From JAPLJU01 sp036725345 (lineage in GTDB: Bacteria; Desulfobacterota; Syntrophia; Syntrophales; UBA2192): a stretch of 64,000 bases of DNA. The notes under the pieces were generated by a model. That model was not told the origin of the DNA. It ran no database searches and was given only the letters and a program-made list of their open reading frames with translations. Each line of letters begins with the position of its first letter. Position 1 is the stretch's first letter. The stretch covers positions 1 through 64,000 of the forward strand of contig DAIMEJ010000013.1 in NCBI GenBank assembly GCA_036725345.1, written 5' to 3'. Below are positions 42,412 to 51,393 of this stretch, one piece after another. The position numbers and the translations under genes are program-made.

Positions 42412-43944
42412 ATGAAAGATCCCGTAAAAGAACTGGACCGCATCGAAGGAGAGGTGCGGTCCGGTAACTCCAAGGCCATCGAAGAGCAGCACCGTAGGGG
42501 AAGGCTCACGGCACGGGAGCGGATCGATCTTTTCTTCGATCCGGGGAGTTTCGTCGAAATCGCCATGTTTGCGCAGCATCAGTGCCACGACTTCGGCATG
42601 GAAAACAGGCGCCCCTATGGCGACGGTGTGATCACGGGTTACGGCACGGTGGAAGGCCGGCGGGTCTTTGCCTATGCCCAGGACTTCACCGTCCTGGGCG
42701 GGACCGTCGGTTTCACGACGGCGACGAAGATTGCACATGCCATGAGACTGGCGCTCACGTCCCGCTCCCCGATGGTCGGTTTCGTGGACACGGCGGGCGG
42801 GAGGATTCAGGAAGGAAGCGGAACCTACAGCCTCATGTTTTATGAGCATATCATCAGTTCCGGGGTGATTCCCCAGATCTCCTGCATCCTGGGGGCCTGC
42901 GCGGGCGGGGGGTGTTATTCCCCGGCCCTGACGGACTTCATCTTCATGGTGGACGGAATCAGCGAAATGTATATCACCGGGCCCCGCGTGATCAAGGAAG
43001 TCACGAATCAGGATGTCACGGGTCCGGAACTCGGGGGTCCGAAAGTTCACAGCGAGATATCCGGTGTGGCCGATTTCGTTGCCGGCGATGAAAAAGAATG
43101 CATGGCCCAGGTGAGGAAGCTCCTGGGTTTTCTTCCCTCGAACCGGGACGAGCAAGCGCCCGTACTGAAACCGGCGGATGATCCCTGCAGGAGCTGCCCG
43201 GAGCTGGACAGCATTGTGCCGGACTCGCCGAGGAAGCCCTTCGACATGCTGCGGGTCATAAGGGCGTTGGTCGATGGGGGTGACTTCTTCGAGGTCAAGG
43301 AGCGGTTCGCGCGCAACATGATCACGGGCTTTGCCCGGATCGGCGGCTATCCTGTCGGCATCGTCGCCAACCAGTCCAGGGTTCTCGCGGGGGCCATTGA
43401 CAGCGACGCCTCCGACAAGGCCGCCCGTTTCTACAGGGTCTGCGACTGCTTCAACGTCCCGATCATCACGCTGGCGGACGTGCCGGGCTATCTCCCGGGG
43501 ATCCGGCAGGAGCACATGGGGATCATTCGCCACGGGGCCAAGATGCTCTACGGGTACGTGGAGGCGGAGGTTCCGAAGATCCTTCTCGTTGTGCGGAAAG
43601 CCTACGGCGGCTCCTGGGCCGCCATGGGCTCCAAGACGATGGGGGCGGACCTGGTGTTCGCCTGGCCCACGGCGGAAATGGCGATTATGGGCGCTGAAGG
43701 GGCGGCGGAGATCCTTTACAAAAGGGAAATCGAAGGAGCGGAAGACAAGGCGGCGATGCGGAAGCAGAAAATCGACGAATACCGGGAAAAATTCAGCTCT
43801 CCCTATCATTACGCGGGAAAGATGGTCGTCGATTTTCTGATCAAACCGCGGGACACCAGGGCGCATCTTTTCAGGGCCCTGGAGGTTTTCAAACATAAAA
43901 AGAAGAGTAACGTCGACCGGGGACATGGAAACATTCCCCTTTAG
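42412..43944 (+). CDS. Biotin-dependent acyl-CoA carboxyltransferase subunit (PccB/MmdA-like)
   Basis: A 510-residue carboxyltransferase with the two crotonase-like halves. The N-half has GRLTARERIDLFFDPGSF, DFTVLGGTVG and GACAGGGCYSPAL. The C-half has NQSRVLAGAIDSDASDKAARF, DVPGYLPG and AYGGSWAAMGSKTMGADL. These are typical of propionyl-CoA carboxylase beta and methylmalonyl-CoA decarboxylase alpha subunits. An epimerase-like VOC gene follows 38 bp later, the usual partner of methylmalonyl-CoA enzymes. The biotin carboxylase, biotin carrier and membrane decarboxylase subunits are not in this window, so direction (carboxylation or sodium-pumping decarboxylation) is open. Confidence 0.9.
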   Translation: MKDPVKELDRIEGEVRSGNSKAIEEQHRRGRLTARERIDLFFDPGSFVEIAMFAQHQCHDFGMENRRPYGDGVITGYGTVEGRRVFAYAQDFTVLGGTVGFTTATKIAHAMRLALTSRSPMVGFVDTAGGRIQEGSGTYSLMFYEHIISSGVIPQISCILGACAGGGCYSPALTDFIFMVDGISEMYITGPRVIKEVTNQDVTGPELGGPKVHSEISGVADFVAGDEKECMAQVRKLLGFLPSNRDEQAPVLKPADDPCRSCPELDSIVPDSPRKPFDMLRVIRALVDGGDFFEVKERFARNMITGFARIGGYPVGIVANQSRVLAGAIDSDASDKAARFYRVCDCFNVPIITLADVPGYLPGIRQEHMGIIRHGAKMLYGYVEAEVPKILLVVRKAYGGSWAAMGSKTMGADLVFAWPTAEMAIMGAEGAAEILYKREIEGAEDKAAMRKQKIDEYREKFSSPYHYAGKMVVDFLIKPRDTRAHLFRALEVFKHKKKSNVDRGHGNIPL

Positions 43945-43982
43945 GCGGGTCAACAACGACAAAAAGGTCAAAGGAGGGTCGT

Positions 43983-44390
43983 ATGGTCAAGGGCGTGGAT
44001 CACATCGGGATAGCGGTTCAGAACATCGACGAGACGTTGAAGCTGCTCAAAGCGGCCTTCGGCGCCGAGGAAGTGAAAAGGACGGAATATCCCCAACTAC
44101 AGCAGATTTCTTCCACCGTCAACCTGAAAGGAACCTACTTCGAGCTCATGCAGGCCACGGGGCCGGACGGCGCCATCGGGAAATTCATGCAGGTCAACAA
44201 AATGGGCGGTCTTCATCACATTTCTATCATGTGCGACAAGCTGGAAACCCTCGTGGACACTCTGGAAAAGGACGGGCTGAAGATTATCGGGAAGATGTAT
44301 GATGGGCCGGACAGGGTGGCCTTTATCCATCCGAAGAGCGCGCAGGGCCTGCTCCTGGAATTGACCGATACAGGGTCCCGGAAAAAGTAA
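43983..44390 (+). CDS. VOC-family protein, methylmalonyl-CoA epimerase-like
   Basis: A 135-residue vicinal-oxygen-chelate protein with two beta-alpha-beta-beta-beta modules. It has KGVDHIGIAVQNIDETLKLL and GGLHHISIMCDKLE, with the metal His residues in DHIGIAV and HHISI and a Glu in LLLELTD near the C-terminus. Length and His/Glu pattern fit methylmalonyl-CoA epimerase. The start follows AAAGGAGGGTCGT. Position directly after the PccB/MmdA-like gene supports the epimerase reading, although other VOC enzymes share the fold. Confidence 0.82.
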   Translation: MVKGVDHIGIAVQNIDETLKLLKAAFGAEEVKRTEYPQLQQISSTVNLKGTYFELMQATGPDGAIGKFMQVNKMGGLHHISIMCDKLETLVDTLEKDGLKIIGKMYDGPDRVAFIHPKSAQGLLLELTDTGSRKK

Positions 44391-44506
44391 TCAATCTGCA
44401 TCAAGGTTCATCCTGACGGCTGGAGCCGGCTTCCCGTCTCTCGGGTGGCGGGGCGCGGGTTTTCAGAGGACAGGGTGATCCCGGCAGTCATCAAAGGAGG
44501 AATCAG

Positions 44507-45259
44507 ATGAAATTAAAAGATAAGGCGGCGATTGTTACGGGTGCCGGTCAGGGGATTGGAAGAGCCATTGCCCTGAAGATGGCCAGTGAGGGCGCGAAAA
44601 TCTGTGTGGCCGATTTGAATCCGGAGACGGCCAAAAAGGTGGCAGAGGAGATCAAGGGGATGGGCGGTAAAGCCATCGCCGTGCAGGTGGACATCACCAG
44701 TCTCGAGCAGGTCAAGAAGACGGTGGAAAAGACCATCGCCGAACTCGGATGCGTCGATATCCTGGTCAATAACGTCGGCTGGGACAAGATGGAGCTTTTC
44801 ATCCAGAGCGAGCCCGCAACATGGGACAAGGTCCTCAACATCAATTTCAAGGGCCCGGTCAACTTCTTCAAGGCCGTTCTTCCGCACATGATCGAACGGA
44901 AGTACGGGAAGATCGTCAGCATCGCCTCCGACGCCGGACGGGTGGGATCGAGCGGCGAGGCGGTTTATTCGGGAGCCAAGGGAGGCATCATTTCCTTCTC
45001 GAAAACCGTTGCGAGGGAAGTGGCACGATACGGGATCAACGTGAATGTCGTGTCACCCGGTCCGACGGATACGCCTTTCTTCGCCCAGGTCGCCGGCGAC
45101 AACCCGGCCATCGCCGAGGGCCTCAAAAAAGCCATACCGCTGCGTCGTCTCGCGCAGCCTGAGGACATCGCGGGGGCCGTGGCATTTTTCGCGTCCGATG
45201 ATGCGGGATACATCACCGGCCAGGTTCTGAGTGTCAGCGGCGGCCTGAACATGGTTTGA
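44507..45259 (+). CDS. Short-chain dehydrogenase/reductase
   Basis: A 250-residue classical SDR. The cofactor motif is VTGAGQGIGRAIALK, with ADLNP after strand 2 favouring NAD over NADP. NNVG is the structural motif. The catalytic Ser is in VSIASDAG, and Tyr and Lys are in YSGAKGG. The ending GQVLSVSGGLNMV is typical. It could oxidise a 3-hydroxyacyl-CoA or a cyclic alcohol. It starts after AAAGGAGGAATCAG and is followed 41 bp later by an acyl-CoA dehydrogenase. Confidence 0.92.
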   Translation: MKLKDKAAIVTGAGQGIGRAIALKMASEGAKICVADLNPETAKKVAEEIKGMGGKAIAVQVDITSLEQVKKTVEKTIAELGCVDILVNNVGWDKMELFIQSEPATWDKVLNINFKGPVNFFKAVLPHMIERKYGKIVSIASDAGRVGSSGEAVYSGAKGGIISFSKTVAREVARYGINVNVVSPGPTDTPFFAQVAGDNPAIAEGLKKAIPLRRLAQPEDIAGAVAFFASDDAGYITGQVLSVSGGLNMV

Positions 45260-45300
45260 TCTCTTTGACTCAACGCTGCACGGGATGAAAAGGAGGAGTG

Positions 45301-46467
45301 ATGAATTTCAGTTTTACGGATGAACAGTTGGCCCTGCGTGACATGGTCCGGAAGTTTGCGGAGAAGGAGCTGAAGCCCTACTACACGAAGTGGGATCGCG
45401 AAAAAAAGTATCCCCGTCATCTCCACAAAAAGATGGGTGAACTTGGCCTCATCGGCATGTCCACGCCCGTGGAGAAAGGCGGTATGGGCGCGCCCCATGT
45501 TTCCGAGGGAATCGTCTGCGAGGAGGCTTCCCGGGGTGACTGCGCCCTGACGATGTCTGTGTCTGTTGTGGGACATCTTTGCGGCGCCATTGTTTCACAG
45601 GGGAGCGAGAAGATACGCAAGGAATTTCTGGAGCCGTTTATCGCCGGCGACCTCATTCCCGCTTTTGCGATCACCGAGCCCGGCTCGGGCACCGATGCCG
45701 TGGCCATGAAGTCCACGGCGGTCAAAAAGGGGGCGTCCTACATCCTGAACGGCGAGAAGGCCGGCATCACGGCGATGATGGACGCCGATTTCGCGATGGT
45801 CTTCGCGAAAACGGACCCCGCGGCCGGGGCGAGAGGAGTGAGTTGCTTCGTCGTGCCGACGAAATATCCCGGCGTGACGCTATCGGCCTATGAGGACATG
45901 GGGGTGCGCTCCGTCGCGCGGGGGTCCATCTTCATGGAAGACGTGGAAATCCCCAAGGATTATCTCATCGGAAAAGAAGGAACGGGGTTCGTCATGGGCA
46001 TGCAGGGTTTCGACGTCAGCAGGATCCTGCTGGCCCTCGAGGCGATCGCCCCGGCCATGCTTTCGCTGGAAGAGACGATCGAGTACACCAAGCAGAGGCA
46101 CGCTTTCGGAAGACCGATCGCGACATTCGAAGGGGTGTCCTTCCCGCTCGTCGAGCACGTAAGCCTTCTCGAGGCCGTCCGTTTGCTCTGCTACAAGGGA
46201 CTCTGGCTGCGTGATCAGGGGCAGTCCTCCTCGGCGGTCGCGGGGATGGTGAAGTGGATGGCGCCGAGATTTTCCACCAATGCCATCAGGGATTGTCTCG
46301 TTCTTCACGGGCATCCCGGCTATACGAATGAATTTCCACTGGAACAGCGCTTGCGGGATGTGCTGGCGATAGAGATTGCCGACGGGACATCCCAGGTATC
46401 GAAACTGGTCGCTTTGCGCGAGCTCTTCGGGCGCGATTATCTGCCCTATAATTACAGGAACAAATGA
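45301..46467 (+). CDS. Acyl-CoA dehydrogenase 4, catalytic Glu replaced by Asp
   Basis: A 388-residue dehydrogenase-fold protein. FAD sequences are AITEPGSGTDAVA and ILNGEKAGITA. The base motif reads IEIADGTSQ, with Asp361 in the position of the usual Glu and Ala in place of the Tyr. The alternative Glu before the helix-G Arg is absent (Ser240-Arg241). GHPGYTNEFPLEQ replaces the normal GGYGY motif. These changes recall dehydrogenases for alicyclic CoA esters, where a shorter acid has been reported as base, but I cannot confirm that from sequence. ATG 45301 follows AAAAGGAGGAGTG. Confidence 0.9.
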   Translation: MNFSFTDEQLALRDMVRKFAEKELKPYYTKWDREKKYPRHLHKKMGELGLIGMSTPVEKGGMGAPHVSEGIVCEEASRGDCALTMSVSVVGHLCGAIVSQGSEKIRKEFLEPFIAGDLIPAFAITEPGSGTDAVAMKSTAVKKGASYILNGEKAGITAMMDADFAMVFAKTDPAAGARGVSCFVVPTKYPGVTLSAYEDMGVRSVARGSIFMEDVEIPKDYLIGKEGTGFVMGMQGFDVSRILLALEAIAPAMLSLEETIEYTKQRHAFGRPIATFEGVSFPLVEHVSLLEAVRLLCYKGLWLRDQGQSSSAVAGMVKWMAPRFSTNAIRDCLVLHGHPGYTNEFPLEQRLRDVLAIEIADGTSQVSKLVALRELFGRDYLPYNYRNK

Positions 46468-46595
46468 ACGCTCTTTGTTCATGAAAAAAGAAAAGAAGGA
46501 GGTGAATGTGTCAACAGCGGTCAATGGGGGTTTCTCTAATTTCAACTTAGGGGTGTTAAACAACAGACACTTCTCAAGCAAAGGAGGAAGAGACC

Positions 46596-48245
46596 ATGGG
46601 GAAAAACGTCGATTATTCAATTTTTAAAGAAGTGTGGGACAAGGAATACACCGTTACGAGGCAGCTCTACCGGAATTGCCTCATAGAGCCTGACAAGGTC
46701 GCCATCATTGACCCCTTCCGTAAAAAGGAATTGACCTTCAGGCAATGGAACGAGGAAGCCAACCAGTTCGCCAATGCCCTTCTTGATGCCGGTTTGACGA
46801 CCCATGACTCCATCATGGGCGATCTGTTCAACACCTACGAGTGGTTTATTCTGCACATGGGTAGCGCCAAGGCCAGGTGCAAGTTCTACTCCATGAATTT
46901 CATGCTCCCCGAGGGCCAGGTCAGCAGGCTGATGGATGAAAGTGAAGTGGCCGTCTTCATCTACGACGCGGGGCTGAAGGACATGGCCGTCAAGGCCATC
47001 GCGATGCGCAAGGTCAAGCCCAAGATCTGTGTTATGTGCGGTCCGGGGGAGGTCCCCAACGGGCATGTGAGCTACGAGCAATTCATCGCCGGGAAATCGA
47101 AGGAGTCCCCCAAAACGGAGAAGGATGTTTCGTGGCTGGACCCGATCCTCGGGCTCTACACGTCGGGGACGACGGGGCTTCCCAAGGGTTTTACCCTGAA
47201 CCACGGGATCATCTTCTTCGACAACATGATGAATGCGGCTCTGCACACAGCCGATAGTCGGAGCGTCAGCCTCGCCACGAACCCCCTCTTCCACCGCGGC
47301 GGAAACACGACGGGTGTGCTTCCCGTACTTCACGTCGGCGGCACGGTCGTCATCATGAGATCATTTGATGACAACCTTGCCCTCGATTACATCGAGAAAT
47401 ACAAAGTCAGCCACATGGTGAGCGCCCCGGTGATCTACGAGAGGATGTGCCAGGCGCAGGAAAAGAAGCCGAGGGACGTGAGCAGCCTGAAAGCCGTCGT
47501 CTCCATGGGTTCCCCTCTTGAGAGGGAATCCTGCATGCGGTTAATGAAGATCCTCTGCCGCGGTGTTTACGACGGCTACGGGACGGCCGATCAGCATTGG
47601 GTCACAATGTCAAAGCCCTGGCACCTGCCGGAGAGGGCGGGAACGATCGGGCGCGCCATTACGGAAGACATCGTCAAGGTCGTGAGGATCGACCTCGGCC
47701 GTCGCGGCGACCCGAACAACCCGGAGGACGATTGCCCCAAAGACGGGAAGACGGAAGGCGAAATCGCGCTGAGGACGATGCACGGCTGCTACGGCTACAT
47801 CAACAGGCCGGAAGACGAGGCGAAGGGCCTTCTCTTCAGGGGCTGGCAGCTTCCCGGTGACACGGCCGTGTGGGACAAGGATGGTTTCATAACCATCCGG
47901 GGCAGGATGGACGACATGATCATCACCGGAGCCGAGAATGTCCATCCGGTCGTCGTCGAGGACGCCCTGAAAGACCATCCGGGGGTCATCGACACCTTTG
48001 TGACGGGTGCGCCGAGCAAGGAGTGGGGCGAGACCATCGTCGCCTACGTGGCCCTGAAGGATCCGAAGGTGACGGCTAAGGACCTGGACGAGTTCTGCAA
48101 GACTCACCCGAGGCTTGCGAGGTACCAGCGCCCCAAACATTACAAGTTCGTCGAGGCGAAGGAACTTCCCTTCAACCCCGCGGGTAAGAAACTTCACTAC
48201 GTGATCAAGGAACGCGCGAAGAAAGATTTCGCCAATCTGCCGTAG
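46596..48245 (+). CDS. AMP-forming acyl-CoA ligase 3
   Basis: ANL-superfamily ligase of 549 residues with P-loop LYTSGTTGLPKGF, GYGTADQHW in the place of the usual GxTE motif, the hinge GDTAVWDKDGFITIRGRMDD, and a divergent C-terminus FNPAGKKLHYVIKE, in which the Lys of the adenylation site is kept. The start ATG follows AAAGGAGGAAGAGACC. It lies 118 bp before another ligase. The unusual adenine-motif sequence suggests a substrate unlike plain fatty acids. Its pairing with a ligase of the SGTE type hints at two alternative entry substrates for the same pathway. Confidence 0.9.
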   Translation: MGKNVDYSIFKEVWDKEYTVTRQLYRNCLIEPDKVAIIDPFRKKELTFRQWNEEANQFANALLDAGLTTHDSIMGDLFNTYEWFILHMGSAKARCKFYSMNFMLPEGQVSRLMDESEVAVFIYDAGLKDMAVKAIAMRKVKPKICVMCGPGEVPNGHVSYEQFIAGKSKESPKTEKDVSWLDPILGLYTSGTTGLPKGFTLNHGIIFFDNMMNAALHTADSRSVSLATNPLFHRGGNTTGVLPVLHVGGTVVIMRSFDDNLALDYIEKYKVSHMVSAPVIYERMCQAQEKKPRDVSSLKAVVSMGSPLERESCMRLMKILCRGVYDGYGTADQHWVTMSKPWHLPERAGTIGRAITEDIVKVVRIDLGRRGDPNNPEDDCPKDGKTEGEIALRTMHGCYGYINRPEDEAKGLLFRGWQLPGDTAVWDKDGFITIRGRMDDMIITGAENVHPVVVEDALKDHPGVIDTFVTGAPSKEWGETIVAYVALKDPKVTAKDLDEFCKTHPRLARYQRPKHYKFVEAKELPFNPAGKKLHYVIKERAKKDFANLP

Positions 48246-48268
48246 GGGTCTTTCTTTTTGAACCGTTT

Positions 48269-48304
48269 CGGGACTCAGCAGGGTACTCACCCCGCTGAGT
48301 CCCG
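48269..48304 (+). repeat. 11-bp inverted repeat between ligases
   Basis: CGGGACTCAGC and GCTGAGTCCCG are separated by 14 bases. No T run follows, so it looks like an mRNA processing or stabilising hairpin rather than a terminator. Confidence 0.6.
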
Positions 48305-48362
48305 GGAAAATCGTGTAACGCGTTTGCGGAAAATAGATTGCTGGGGAGGAAAGAGGGACATC

Positions 48363-50015
48363 ATGGCTATTGAGAGCAACGTCACGAAAAAACAGATAGA
48401 GGAATACACGCAGCTGGGTTTCTGGGACAAGTGGACTTTCTGCGATTATATAGAGCGATGGGCGAAGGCCTTTCCGGACAAGGAAGCTCTCATCGACGCG
48501 AAAAACCGGCTGACCTGGTCGCAGTACAAGACCATGATGGACCGGGTGGCCCTCAACTTCCTGGAAATGGGGATTAAGAGGGACAGCCTGGTCGTAACCC
48601 AGATCCCGAACTGCGTAGAAGCCATTGTCATCGAAATGGCCCTCGCAAGGATCGGCGCCTGCGTGGTTCCCCTGGCCATGCAGTGGCGTGAGCACGAGTT
48701 GAACTATGTGCTGCGTCAGACGGAAGCACCTGCCGTCATCGTCGCGAAGGAATACGCAAAATTCAACTACGTGGACATGATGAAGGGGCTCAAAAAAAGT
48801 CACGCCCACCTCAAACACATCATCGTCATGGGCGACGACGCGCCGGAGGGCACCGTCTCCTTCAAAAAAATGTGGGACAACAAGCTCGAGAAAAAATACG
48901 AGGCGAAATACCTGGATGAGAACTGTAAGATCAACGCCAATGACGTTCTGACCATGTGCTACACCTCGGGGACGGAAGCGGACCCTAAAGGCTGTCCCAG
49001 GACGCACAATCACTGGAAGGTTTTCGAGCGCTCCGCCTTTCTGCACCACCTCACGGAAAACGTGCACGACAAGGTCGTGATGGCCCTTCCCTGGATCAAC
49101 CTTTTCGGCCAGAGCGTGGGCATTCTCTCAATGGCGATGGCTGGGGGCACGCTTATCCTGCTGGACGGCTTCAACCCGGCCGTCATGGCGCAGACAATCC
49201 ACAAGGAGAAAGCGACGCTCTATGCAGGCGTTCCGGCCATGCACGTGGCCCTGCTCAACTACGCGGACCTGGACAAGTATGACTTGAGTTCTCTCCGCGT
49301 GGTGGCCAGCGGCGGCGCGCCCTGTCCCACGGCCGTCATCAGGCAGCTCATGTCGAAATTCGGGTGCCTGGTCTGGAACGGCTTCGGCTCCAATGAAGGG
49401 CACCTCAACGTGACGGAAGTGGGCATGGATCCGGAACTCGTGTCAACGACCATCGGCCTGCCGCAGCTCTACAGCCACACGAAGATTGTCGACGAAAAAG
49501 GGCAGCCGCTCGGACCGGGGAAAATCGGCGAGTATTGCCAGAGAGCGCCCTTCATCATCGCGGGTTACTACAAGCGGCCCGAACTGAATGCCGCCAAGTG
49601 GGACAAGGACGGTTATTACCATACCGGTGATGCCTGTTTTCTCGACGAGAACGGTTTTTACCACTTTGCGACACGCCTGAAAGACATCATCATCCGCGGC
49701 GGGATGAACATCAGCGCCGAGGAGGTCGAGTTCATCCTGTACAAGCATCCCAAGGTCGTCAATGCCGCGGTTGTTGCCATGCCGGACGCCACCCTGGGCG
49801 AGAAATGCTGCGCCTATCTGGAGTTGAAACCGGGTGAATCCGTCACCCTTCAGGACGTGCAGGCCTTCATGGAAAAAGAAAAGGTCGCGAAGTACAAGTG
49901 GCCGGAGAGAGTCGAGGTGATTCCTCAGTTTCCAAGGACGCCAACAGGGAAAGTCCTCAAATACAAACTGAGGGAAGACATCGCGGTCAAGATCGGCGGT
50001 AAAGGCAAGGCTTAA
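48363..50015 (+). CDS. AMP-forming acyl-CoA ligase 4
   Basis: ANL-superfamily ligase of 550 residues from ATG 48363 (GAGGAAAGAGGGACATC in front; an in-frame codon at 48258 is upstream of the ribosome site). The P-loop is YTSGTEADPKGC, the SGTE variant also seen in the ligase at 13372. Further motifs are GFGSNEGH, HTGDACFLDENG and TPTGKVLKYK with the adenylating Lys. It resembles cyclohexanecarboxylate/2,3-dihydroxybenzoate-type ligases. The stop codon TAA is the first three bases of a 13-bp triplicated repeat. Confidence 0.9.
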   Translation: MAIESNVTKKQIEEYTQLGFWDKWTFCDYIERWAKAFPDKEALIDAKNRLTWSQYKTMMDRVALNFLEMGIKRDSLVVTQIPNCVEAIVIEMALARIGACVVPLAMQWREHELNYVLRQTEAPAVIVAKEYAKFNYVDMMKGLKKSHAHLKHIIVMGDDAPEGTVSFKKMWDNKLEKKYEAKYLDENCKINANDVLTMCYTSGTEADPKGCPRTHNHWKVFERSAFLHHLTENVHDKVVMALPWINLFGQSVGILSMAMAGGTLILLDGFNPAVMAQTIHKEKATLYAGVPAMHVALLNYADLDKYDLSSLRVVASGGAPCPTAVIRQLMSKFGCLVWNGFGSNEGHLNVTEVGMDPELVSTTIGLPQLYSHTKIVDEKGQPLGPGKIGEYCQRAPFIIAGYYKRPELNAAKWDKDGYYHTGDACFLDENGFYHFATRLKDIIIRGGMNISAEEVEFILYKHPKVVNAAVVAMPDATLGEKCCAYLELKPGESVTLQDVQAFMEKEKVAKYKWPERVEVIPQFPRTPTGKVLKYKLREDIAVKIGGKGKA

Positions 50016-50051
50016 CTGCAATACCTAACTGCAGTACCTAACTGCAATACC
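50013..50051. repeat. Three tandem 13-bp repeats spanning a stop codon
   Basis: TAACTGCAATACC, TAACTGCAGTACC and TAACTGCAATACC follow without gaps, with one mismatch in the middle copy. The first TAA is the stop of the ligase, and the later copies put extra TAA triplets downstream. Confidence 0.9.
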
Positions 50052-50078
50052 CCCCTTGTTAGTGTGTTTCTCTTTCGC

Positions 50079-50110
50079 CTCGCGGCAGGGGGTGGCGCCC
50101 CTGCCGCGAG
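50079..50110. repeat. Long GC-rich hairpin
   Basis: CTCGCGGCAGGGG and CCCCTGCCGCGAG form a perfect 13-bp stem with a loop of GTGGCG, 50 bp before the next dehydrogenase. The A run lies after the stem on the plus strand, so it is not a plus-strand terminator. Confidence 0.7.
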
Positions 50111-50158
50111 AAAACCGGCGGACGTGAAATGATCGGGGGTGGAAAGGAGTGAGCCGTC

Positions 50159-51286
50159 GTGTTTGAGTTCACGAAAGAACAGGAAATGCTGCGGGCCATG
50201 GTTCGCGAATTCGCGGAAAAGGAACTCGCTCCCAGAGCCCTGGATATAGACAAAAAAGGCGAATTTCCCGCGGATCTCTTCAAGAAAATTGCAGGCCTCG
50301 GTCTGCTCGGCATATCGACGCCAAAAGAACTGGGCGGATCTGAAATGGGCCATCTTGCTGCGACCATAGCGACCGAGGAAGTGGCAAGGGTTTATCCGTC
50401 GGCCGCCTTTTTCCTGGAGGTGGGGACGGGGCCGCTCTATGCCCTCGCCAACTTCGGATCGGCTGATCAGAAGAAAAAATATATTCCCCCGGTCATCAGC
50501 GGTGCAAAGAGGATGTGTATCGCCGCCACGGAGCCTTCCGGCGGTTCCGACCTAACCACGATGCAGACCGAAGCAGTTGCCGCCGGCGATAGTTATGTCA
50601 TCAACGGGCGAAAAGTTTACATCACCAGCGGCGGGGCATCGGATTACTGCCTTCTGCTGGCCAAGACGGGCGAGCGGGCAAGTTTCTTCGTGGTCGAAAA
50701 AGGCACACCCGGGTTCATTGTCGGGAGAAGACAGGACCAGATGGGCCTGAAGGGGGTGGATGTCAGTGAACTCGTATTCACCGACTGCAAAGTCCCGAAG
50801 GATGCCGTGATCGGCAAGGAAGGGGCGGGATTCCCGATTGCCATCACCACGTTCACGGTCGCCAGGCCGTCCATCGGGGCCCTCGGGTTGGGTATCGCCA
50901 GGGGCGCTTTCGATATCGCACTCAGGTACGCCAAGGAACGGGTCCTCTATGGAAAGCCGATAGCGAGGCTGCAGGCCGTGCAATTCATGCTGGCCGAGAT
51001 GGACACGGAAATCGATGCGGCACGATGGCTCGTCTACCAGCCCTGCGCGATCCTGGACCGCGGAGGGACACCGCGCGACATCGTCAAATCCTCCGCCCGG
51101 TCGAAAGCCGCAGGTGCGGAAGTGGCCCTCAGCGTCGTGAGGAAAGCGATCGAGATCCTGGGCGGTTATGGAGTGAGTCCCGAATATCATCTGGCGCGGC
51201 TCATGAACGATGCCATGGAACTTTTCCCGGCCACAGGCACCAATCAGATCATGAAGATCATACAGGCGGGGGAAATACTGAAATAA
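50159..51286 (+). CDS. Acyl-CoA dehydrogenase 5, catalytic Glu replaced by Thr
   Basis: A 375-residue dehydrogenase-fold protein. It has AATEPSGGSDLTT and YITSGGASD for FAD, RYAKERVLYGKPI and GGYGVSPEYHLARL. The base motif reads LFPATGTNQIM, with Thr359 where Glu normally stands and an altered loop (Glu354 five residues earlier). The residue before the helix-G Arg is Ala, so the second known base position is empty too. It heads a beta-oxidation set (3-hydroxyacyl-CoA dehydrogenase, enoyl-CoA hydratase, BbsB-like thiolase) and should make the first double bond. GTG or nearby start after GGAAAGGAGTGAGCC. Confidence 0.9.
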   Translation: MFEFTKEQEMLRAMVREFAEKELAPRALDIDKKGEFPADLFKKIAGLGLLGISTPKELGGSEMGHLAATIATEEVARVYPSAAFFLEVGTGPLYALANFGSADQKKKYIPPVISGAKRMCIAATEPSGGSDLTTMQTEAVAAGDSYVINGRKVYITSGGASDYCLLLAKTGERASFFVVEKGTPGFIVGRRQDQMGLKGVDVSELVFTDCKVPKDAVIGKEGAGFPIAITTFTVARPSIGALGLGIARGAFDIALRYAKERVLYGKPIARLQAVQFMLAEMDTEIDAARWLVYQPCAILDRGGTPRDIVKSSARSKAAGAEVALSVVRKAIEILGGYGVSPEYHLARLMNDAMELFPATGTNQIMKIIQAGEILK

Positions 51287-51393
51287 CCTGCAGTCTGATC
51301 GATTTGAAAAGAAGAGGCCGTTAGTGGCCATGCGAATGGGCAGGACGGCGTTGATATGGGTTCGAGCGGTTCAGCATTTCAAGGAGGTGAAAC

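Noticed and set aside
50079..50110. GC-rich hairpin considered as terminator between ligase 4 and dehydrogenase 5
   Set aside because: On the plus strand the stem is followed by AAAA, not T residues, so it is listed as a hairpin only.
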